From assembly GCF_900141995.1 (NCBI RefSeq), contig NZ_FQZA01000003.1, positions 310,001 to 374,000 of the forward strand: a stretch of DNA of 64,000 nt, written 5' to 3'. This stretch comes from Palleronia salina (GTDB lineage Bacteria > Pseudomonadota > Alphaproteobacteria > Rhodobacterales > Rhodobacteraceae). Below, piece by piece: positions 59,598 to 64,000 of this stretch (position 1 is the first letter of the stretch; every line of letters starts with the position of its first letter). The notes below the pieces were generated by a model. That model was not told where the DNA came from. It saw only the letters and a list, made by a program, of their open reading frames with translations, and searched no databases. The position numbers and the translations under genes were made by a program.

Positions 59598-60403
59598 TGC
59601 AGGCAACGGCCCAGGGTCGCGCGCCGGCCGGATCCGTGGTCGAAGCCAAGGCGCTGAACCTGACCTTTCACACCAATGACGGACCGGTTCACGCGCTGAA
59701 GGACGTGAACCTCGCGGTCGAGCGGGGGGAGTTCGTCAGTTTCATCGGCCCGTCGGGCTGCGGCAAGACCACGTTCCTGCGCTGTGTCGCCGGGTTGGAG
59801 ACGCCCACGGGCGGCAGCTTGTCGGTCAACGGGCTGGACCCCGACGCCGCCCGCCGCGCGCGGGCCTACGGCTACGTGTTCCAGGCGGCGGGGCTTTATC
59901 CCTGGCGGACCATCGGTGGAAACATCCGCCTGCCGCTCGAGATCATGGGCTTTTCCGAGGAGGAAAAAAAGCGCCGTGTGCGCGATACGCTGGCCCTGGT
60001 CGACCTGGACGGGTTCGAGAACAAGTATCCCTGGCAGCTCTCCGGTGGCATGCAGCAGCGGGCGTCGATCGCACGGGCGCTCAGCTTCGATGCGGACCTG
60101 TTGTTGATGGACGAACCGTTCGGCGCGCTGGACGAGATCGTGCGCGACCGGCTGAACGAGGAGCTGCTGTCGCTCTGGGCGCGGACCGGCAAGACGATGC
60201 TGTTCGTCACCCACTCGATCCCCGAGGCGGTGTATCTGTCCACGAAGATCGTCGTGATGTCCCCCCGCCCGGGCCGCATCAGCGACGTGATCGACAGTCC
60301 GCTTCCGAAGGAGCGACCGCTCGACATCCGCGACAGCCGCGACTTCATCGACATCGCCCACCGCGTGCGCGAAGGCCTCCGCGCCGGGATGGAGGCGGCA
60401 TGA
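59597..60403 (+). CDS. ABC transporter ATP-binding protein (nitrate/sulfonate/pyrimidine type)
   Basis: 268-aa ATPase. Walker A GPSGCGKTTFLRCVAG (about residue 53), Q-loop FQAAGLYPWRTI, signature LSGGMQQRASIARAL (about residue 147), Walker B LLLMDEPFGALDEI and the switch His in FVTHSIPEAV. This is the SsuB/TauB/ThiZ-like group, pairing with two permeases and an NMT1/THI5-type binding protein encoded downstream. It overlaps hydA, which ties the importer to pyrimidine or hydantoin substrates. Confidence 0.93.
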   Translation: MQATAQGRAPAGSVVEAKALNLTFHTNDGPVHALKDVNLAVERGEFVSFIGPSGCGKTTFLRCVAGLETPTGGSLSVNGLDPDAARRARAYGYVFQAAGLYPWRTIGGNIRLPLEIMGFSEEEKKRRVRDTLALVDLDGFENKYPWQLSGGMQQRASIARALSFDADLLLMDEPFGALDEIVRDRLNEELLSLWARTGKTMLFVTHSIPEAVYLSTKIVVMSPRPGRISDVIDSPLPKERPLDIRDSRDFIDIAHRVREGLRAGMEAA

Positions 60404-60549
60404 GACGGGCGGATACGAGGGGCACGCGGCCCCCCGCATCACTGGTCACGGTCATCGGCTCTCCAGCCTGTACCGTAGATTCATGGTTGCCCCGGATTTC
60501 TGAACATTCTCTTAACGGCTGCCGCTTGGCTCCCTTGCTCCGTCGCACC

Positions 60550-60617
60550 ATGAGTATTTTCGGACCAGTGATGACCGGAGCGCGCGTCAGCTTCATCACT
60601 GGTCTTCAAATACTCAT
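60550..60617. repeat. Palindromic repeat between ABC ATPase and permease genes
   Basis: Two 24-base arms (60551-60574 and 60593-60616; the left begins TGAGTATTTTCGGACCAGTG) pair at 21 of 24 positions around an 18-base loop, with three mismatched bases in mid-stem. The arm sequence recurs in single copy at 36681. The 253-bp gap that contains it has no convincing gene; it interrupts an otherwise tight operon. It may stabilise or terminate the upstream mRNA. Confidence 0.75.
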
Positions 60618-60656
60618 GTCGAAGCCGTGCAACTCGGACGCCGGGAGGACGGCGGG

Positions 60657-61655
60657 ATGACCGACACGCCGCTTTCCGCCCCGGGCGCGGGGGTCGGCCG
60701 CTCGGGCCGCGTGGCGCTGTGGCTGCGGGGCGCGGGCGGGCGGATCGTGCCGGTCCTGACCGTGATCGCGGCGCTGATCGCGTTGTGGTACGTCGCCTGC
60801 ATCCCCATGAACGCGCATCAGTCCGTTCTGCTGGCCGAGCGGTCCGGCGCCGAGGTGACCCCCGCGGCCGCGTCCGAGCGGCGCAACATGGGGGGCATCG
60901 CGCTCAGCCTGCGGAATCCGGGCCCCGCGCTGTCGGCTGCCTTCGCGCAGGATCGACCGGTCCTGCCCGCGCCGCACCAGGTGGCGGTCGAGTTGTGGGA
61001 CAGCACGGCGGGCATGCGGCCGACTTCGAAGCGCAGCCTGATCTTCCACGGCTGGATCACTCTTTCGGCCACGCTCGCTGGGTTCGCCGTGGGCACCGCG
61101 CTGGGCATCCTGCTGGCCGTGGGGATCGTGCACAGCCGCGTCATGGACATGAGCGTCATGCCCTGGGCCATCGTCAGCCAGACCATTCCGATCATCGCCA
61201 TCGCACCGATGATCATCGTTGTGCTGTATTCCGTGGGCGTGCAGGGCCTGCTGCCGAAGGCGGTGATCAGCGCCTACCTGTCCTTCTTCCCGGTCGTCGT
61301 GGGGATGGTAAAGGGGCTGCGCAGCCCCGACGCCATGCAGCTGGACCTGTTGCGCACCTACGGCGCGACGGGCGGGCAGACCTTCTGGAAACTGCGGCTG
61401 CCCGCGTCGCTGCCCTACCTTTTCGCGTCTCTGAAGATCGGGGTTGCCGCGTCGCTGATCGGTGCCATCGTGGGCGAACTGCCCACCGGCGCGGTGCGGG
61501 GTCTGGGCGCGCGGCTGCTGGCCGGTAGCTACTACGGGCAGACGGTGCAGATCTGGTCGGCGCTCTTTGCCGCCGCGATCCTGGCCGCGGTGCTGGTGGC
61601 GATCATCGCCGGGATCGAGCGGATGCTGCTGCGGCGCATGGGGCTGGCGCGATGA
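60657..61655 (+). CDS. ABC transporter permease (BPD_transp_1), long N-terminal form
   Basis: 332-aa membrane protein. ATG 60657 follows GGGAGG with good spacing. An N-terminal helix (IVPVLTVIAALIALWYVACIPMN) and a loop of about 100 residues precede the permease core: LSATLAGFAVGTALGILLAVGI, then PWAIVSQTIPIIAIAPMIIVVLYSVG, the EAA loop DLLRTYGATGGQTFWKLRLPASLPY and the last helices. SsuC-like family. Overlaps the second permease by 4 nt. Forms the importer with 59597, 61652 and 62531 products. Confidence 0.92.
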   Translation: MTDTPLSAPGAGVGRSGRVALWLRGAGGRIVPVLTVIAALIALWYVACIPMNAHQSVLLAERSGAEVTPAAASERRNMGGIALSLRNPGPALSAAFAQDRPVLPAPHQVAVELWDSTAGMRPTSKRSLIFHGWITLSATLAGFAVGTALGILLAVGIVHSRVMDMSVMPWAIVSQTIPIIAIAPMIIVVLYSVGVQGLLPKAVISAYLSFFPVVVGMVKGLRSPDAMQLDLLRTYGATGGQTFWKLRLPASLPYLFASLKIGVAASLIGAIVGELPTGAVRGLGARLLAGSYYGQTVQIWSALFAAAILAAVLVAIIAGIERMLLRRMGLAR

Positions 61656-62497
61656 CGCTGGTGATCTTCGCACTCGTCCTCTGGGCCGCTGGCTTCGCGC
61701 TGAACGCGCGGCTGGCCACCGGCCCGGCCGCCGACACCCGTTCGGTGCAACTGGCCGTCCCGGCGATCTTCGGCCTGACCCTGATCGGGATGTGGGAGCT
61801 GATCGTCCGCGGGCTCGACGTGCCCGGCGTCATCCTGCCCCCGCCCAGTGCCGTCGCCGCCGCCTTCGCGGGGGAGCTCGACGTGATCTGGGCCGATTTC
61901 GTGCAGACCTTCGTGAAGGGCGCCCTGTCGGGTTACCTCATCGGCGCGCTGGCCGCGTTCGCCTTCGCCATCCTCGCCGACCGCTACGATTTCCTGAAAC
62001 GCGGACTGCTGCCCGTGGGCAACTTCATGGCCGCGCTGCCCATCGTCGGCACCGCGCCGATCCTGGTGATGTGGTTCGGCTTCGACTGGGAGTCGAAATC
62101 CGCCGTGGTCGTGGTCATGGTGTTCTTTCCGATCCTCGTGAACACCGTGGCGGGGCTGGCCGATACGCAGGCCATGCAGCGCGACCTGATGCGCACCTAC
62201 GGGGCGAGCTATGTCCAGACGCTGTTCAAGCTGCGTCTGCCGGCGGCCATGCCCTTCATCTTCAACGGGCTGAAGATCAGCACGACGCTGGCCCTGATCG
62301 GTGCGATCGTTGCCGAATTTTTCGGCTCTCCCACGCTCGGGATGGGCTTTCGCATCTCGACCAGCGTCGGACAGCTGGCGCTGGACATGGTCTGGGCCGA
62401 GATCGTGGCCGCGGCCCTTGCGGGCTCGGCCTTTTACGGCATCATCGCCTTCATCGAGAAGCGGGTGACCTTCTGGCACCCGTCCCACCGGGGCTGA
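61652..62497 (+). CDS. ABC transporter permease, second subunit
   Basis: 281-aa membrane protein. Starts TLVIFALVLWAAGFALNARL, then FGLTLIGMWELIVRGL and LPPPSAVAAAFAGE (LPxP, typical of SsuC/TauC). The EAA loop is DLMRTYGASYVQTLFKLRLPAAMPFIF (about residue 182). The final segment EIVAAALAGSAFYGIIAFIEKRV is family-typical. It overlaps the first permease (ATGA) and is followed 33 bp later by the binding-protein gene. Confidence 0.93.
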   Translation: MTLVIFALVLWAAGFALNARLATGPAADTRSVQLAVPAIFGLTLIGMWELIVRGLDVPGVILPPPSAVAAAFAGELDVIWADFVQTFVKGALSGYLIGALAAFAFAILADRYDFLKRGLLPVGNFMAALPIVGTAPILVMWFGFDWESKSAVVVVMVFFPILVNTVAGLADTQAMQRDLMRTYGASYVQTLFKLRLPAAMPFIFNGLKISTTLALIGAIVAEFFGSPTLGMGFRISTSVGQLALDMVWAEIVAAALAGSAFYGIIAFIEKRVTFWHPSHRG

Positions 62498-62530
62498 ACC
62501 TCGGGGAGATCCAACAAGGAGAAACATGTA

Positions 62531-63514
62531 ATGAAGACCAGGATCATAGCCGCGGCCGTGGCCGCATTTGCCGGTGGCGCAGCGTATGCTCAGGACGAGG
62601 TCACCCTTCAGCTGAAATGGGTCACCCAGGCCCAGTTCGCCGGATACTACGTGGCCGAGGACCAGGGGTTCTACGACGAAGAGAGCCTGGACGTGACTAT
62701 CCTGCCGGGCGGACCCGACATCGCGCCGCCGCAGGTTCTGGCAGGCGGCGGGGCCGACGTCATGGTCGACTGGATGCCGTCGGCCCTGTCGGCGCGCGAA
62801 AAGGGCCTGCCGATCGTCAACATCGCCCAGCCGTTCAAGACCTCGGGCCTGATGCTGACCTGCTGGAAGGACACCGGCATCACCGGCCCCGAGGATTTCC
62901 GCGGCCGCACCATCGGCGTCTGGTTCTTCGGCAACGAATACCCCTTCCTGAGCTGGATGAGCCAGGAAGGCATTCCCACGGACGCCTCGGATGACGGCAT
63001 CACCGTCTTGAAGCAGGGCTTCAACGTCGACCCGCTGTTGCAGCGCCAGGCCGACTGCATCTCGACCATGACCTACAACGAGTACGGCCAGGTGCTGGAC
63101 GCGGGCGTCGGCGAGGACGAGCTGGTGAACTTCAAGTACGAGGACCAGGGCGTCGCCACGCTGGAAGACGGGCTTTACGTGCTCGAGGAGAATCTCGAGG
63201 ACCCGGCATTCGTCGACAAGATGGAGCGCTTCGTCCGGGCCTCGATGAAGGGCTGGAAATGGGCCGAGGAGAACCCCGAAGACGCCGCGATGATCGTGCT
63301 CGACAACGACGAGACCGGCGCCCAGACCGAGTCGCACCAGATCCGCATGATGCAGGAGATCGCCAAGCTGACCGCCGGCTCGAACGGCGCGCTTGCGGAA
63401 GAGGATTACCGCCGCACCGTCGATACTCTGCTGGCCGGCGGGTCCGACCCGGTCATCTCGAAGGAGCCCGAGGGCGCCTGGACCCACGAGATCACCGACG
63501 CCGCGCTGAACTGA
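62531..63514 (+). CDS. NMT1/THI5-like ABC substrate-binding protein
   Basis: 327-aa periplasmic protein. Signal peptide MKTRIIAAAVAAFAGGAAYA (cleavage at AYAQ). The mature part begins VTLQLKWVTQAQFAGYYVAEDQGFYDEE, the opening signature of the NMT1/THI5 family, followed by GGADVMVDWMPSALSARE and TIGVWFFGNEYPFLSWM. Such proteins bind pyrimidine-like molecules (for example hydroxymethylpyrimidine precursors). With the dihydropyrimidinase operon upstream, a uracil-type, dihydropyrimidine or hydantoin ligand is inferred. Confidence 0.92.
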   Translation: MKTRIIAAAVAAFAGGAAYAQDEVTLQLKWVTQAQFAGYYVAEDQGFYDEESLDVTILPGGPDIAPPQVLAGGGADVMVDWMPSALSAREKGLPIVNIAQPFKTSGLMLTCWKDTGITGPEDFRGRTIGVWFFGNEYPFLSWMSQEGIPTDASDDGITVLKQGFNVDPLLQRQADCISTMTYNEYGQVLDAGVGEDELVNFKYEDQGVATLEDGLYVLEENLEDPAFVDKMERFVRASMKGWKWAEENPEDAAMIVLDNDETGAQTESHQIRMMQEIAKLTAGSNGALAEEDYRRTVDTLLAGGSDPVISKEPEGAWTHEITDAALN

Positions 63515-63549
63515 GCTCGGCGCGCGGCCTTCGGGCCACGATGGAAGAC

Positions 63550-63585
63550 GCAGCCGCCCGATATTTGGGCGGCTGCTGTCGTTTT
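63550..63585 (+). terminator. Intrinsic terminator of the pyrimidine operon
   Basis: Perfect 10-bp stem GCAGCCGCCC (63550-63559) and GGGCGGCTGC (63567-63576), 7-base loop, then TGTCGTTTT. It lies 35 bp after the binding-protein stop. Confidence 0.82.
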
Positions 63586-63645
63586 GCCGGCCTCGCCCGC
63601 CCAAGCCCTGTGCAAACGCGCGCGGCTTGCTAGGATCGCCGCAGG

Positions 63646-64000
63646 ATGAACGACACGCAGACCCTTGGATCACCCCAGGTGCAGCCCCGCTCGGTGGGGG
63701 GGCTGTCCGTTGTCGCCGCGGCGCGCGGCGGGGTCAGCGCGCTGTCGGACCTGCGCCAGTCGGGCGCGCTGAAGGCGCTGTTCCCGACCCCGCGCGGCGC
63801 GGGTGTGACGGCGGTCTGCATCAATACCGGGGGAGGCATCGCCGGGGGGGACCGGTTCGAGATCTCGGCGACGGCCCACGCGGACGCGCGCCTGACCCTG
63901 ACGACGCAGGCGGCCGAGCGGGTCTACCGGGCCGCGGCGGCCGTGCCCGGCCGTGTGACGACGCGCCTGACGGTCGAGCGGGGTGCGACCCTGCACTGGC
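63646..64000 (+). CDS. ureD: Urease accessory protein UreD, N-terminal part (cut by window end)
   Basis: The frame is open from ATG 63646 (GCAGG just before it) to the end of the window, 118 codons. It reads RSVGGLSVVAAARGGVSALSDLRQSGALKALFP, then AVCINTGGGIAGGDRFEI and LTLTTQAAERVYRA, the N-terminal signature of UreD (also called UreH), the chaperone that binds apo-urease before UreF and UreG for nickel insertion. A urease operon ureDABCEFG very probably continues to the right. It starts after a terminator and so has its own promoter; GCTAGGAT at about 63629-63636 may be its -10. Confidence 0.93.
   Translation, partial: MNDTQTLGSPQVQPRSVGGLSVVAAARGGVSALSDLRQSGALKALFPTPRGAGVTAVCINTGGGIAGGDRFEISATAHADARLTLTTQAAERVYRAAAAVPGRVTTRLTVERGATLHW

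Noticed and set aside
60400-60660. 86-codon frame between the ABC ATPase and the first permease
   Set aside because: It runs through the palindromic repeat at 60550-60617 and has no ribosome site or domain; better explained as non-coding.
61532-63673. 713-codon open frame on the minus strand opposite the ABC importer genes
   Set aside because: Spans three real genes with strong motifs; typical antisense open frame in high-GC DNA.
1-64000. CRISPR arrays, tRNA or rRNA genes, phage structural genes, replication origin
   Set aside because: Looked for repeated spacers, cloverleaf-like gaps and phage-type gene runs. Intergenic gaps are short and none fits; the only repeats are those listed.

Overview
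High-GC alphaproteobacterial DNA, most likely from the Rhodobacterales (Roseobacter/Paracoccus group). The evidence is gene content: an RpoH-type heat-shock sigma factor of the RpoHII kind, class II HDAC-like deacylase, TAXI-type TRAP transporter, PqiAABC set, bifunctional Sat/APS kinase, Hint-domain protein, trxB beside an Lrp regulator, and a 41-aa MTKRRW-type small protein. The window is densely coded on both strands. No gap between genes reaches 300 bases, and I see no tRNA, rRNA or CRISPR array.

Layout: 1-5925 holds the end of adenine deaminase, a ThDP enzyme, two lipoproteins (one an M48 peptidase), a DCC-type redox protein and an HDAC-like hydrolase. 5931-12445 is comM/yifB split by a 4998-bp transposon (6531-11528). 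This transposon has perfect 24-bp inverted ends, an 8-bp target duplication, an IS1595-family transposase and a cargo of winged-helix proteins, a DUF6471-like protein and an antitoxin/GNAT-type pair. A 1309-bp IS3-family element (10010-11318) is inserted in turn in the GNAT gene, with a 5-bp duplication. Removing both insertions on paper restores both reading frames exactly. 12519-23811 is housekeeping: GST, cobU with a phosphatase, rpoH, chaN, coaBC-dut-moeB, an amino-acid ABC transporter, an M3 oligopeptidase and an enolase-superfamily enzyme.

23860-33506: a Sat/APS kinase continuous in frame with a MarR_EPS-like DNA-binding module, malonyl-CoA synthetase, trxB/lrp, a Hint-fold protein, the overlapping lgt-midA-pgeF operon and ubiK. 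33532-42419: an EEP-family nuclease, aminotransferases, an SDR, a universal stress protein and the TAXI TRAP transporter. 42684-48452: an RTX-repeat protein and pqiA-pqiA-pqiB-pqiC with an unusually long PqiB. 48485-51206: an ABC1 kinase and a DadA-like oxidase.

51302-63514 is a reductive pyrimidine-degradation locus: preT-fpg-preA-glycerate kinase, a divergent RutR-like regulator, N-carbamoyl-beta-alanine amidohydrolase, dihydropyrimidinase and an ABC importer with an NMT1/THI5-type binding protein. RutR-like palindromes lie before preT and before the amidohydrolase. The window ends inside ureD, so urease genes probably follow. Adenine deaminase, pyrimidine breakdown and urease together suggest use of nucleobase nitrogen.
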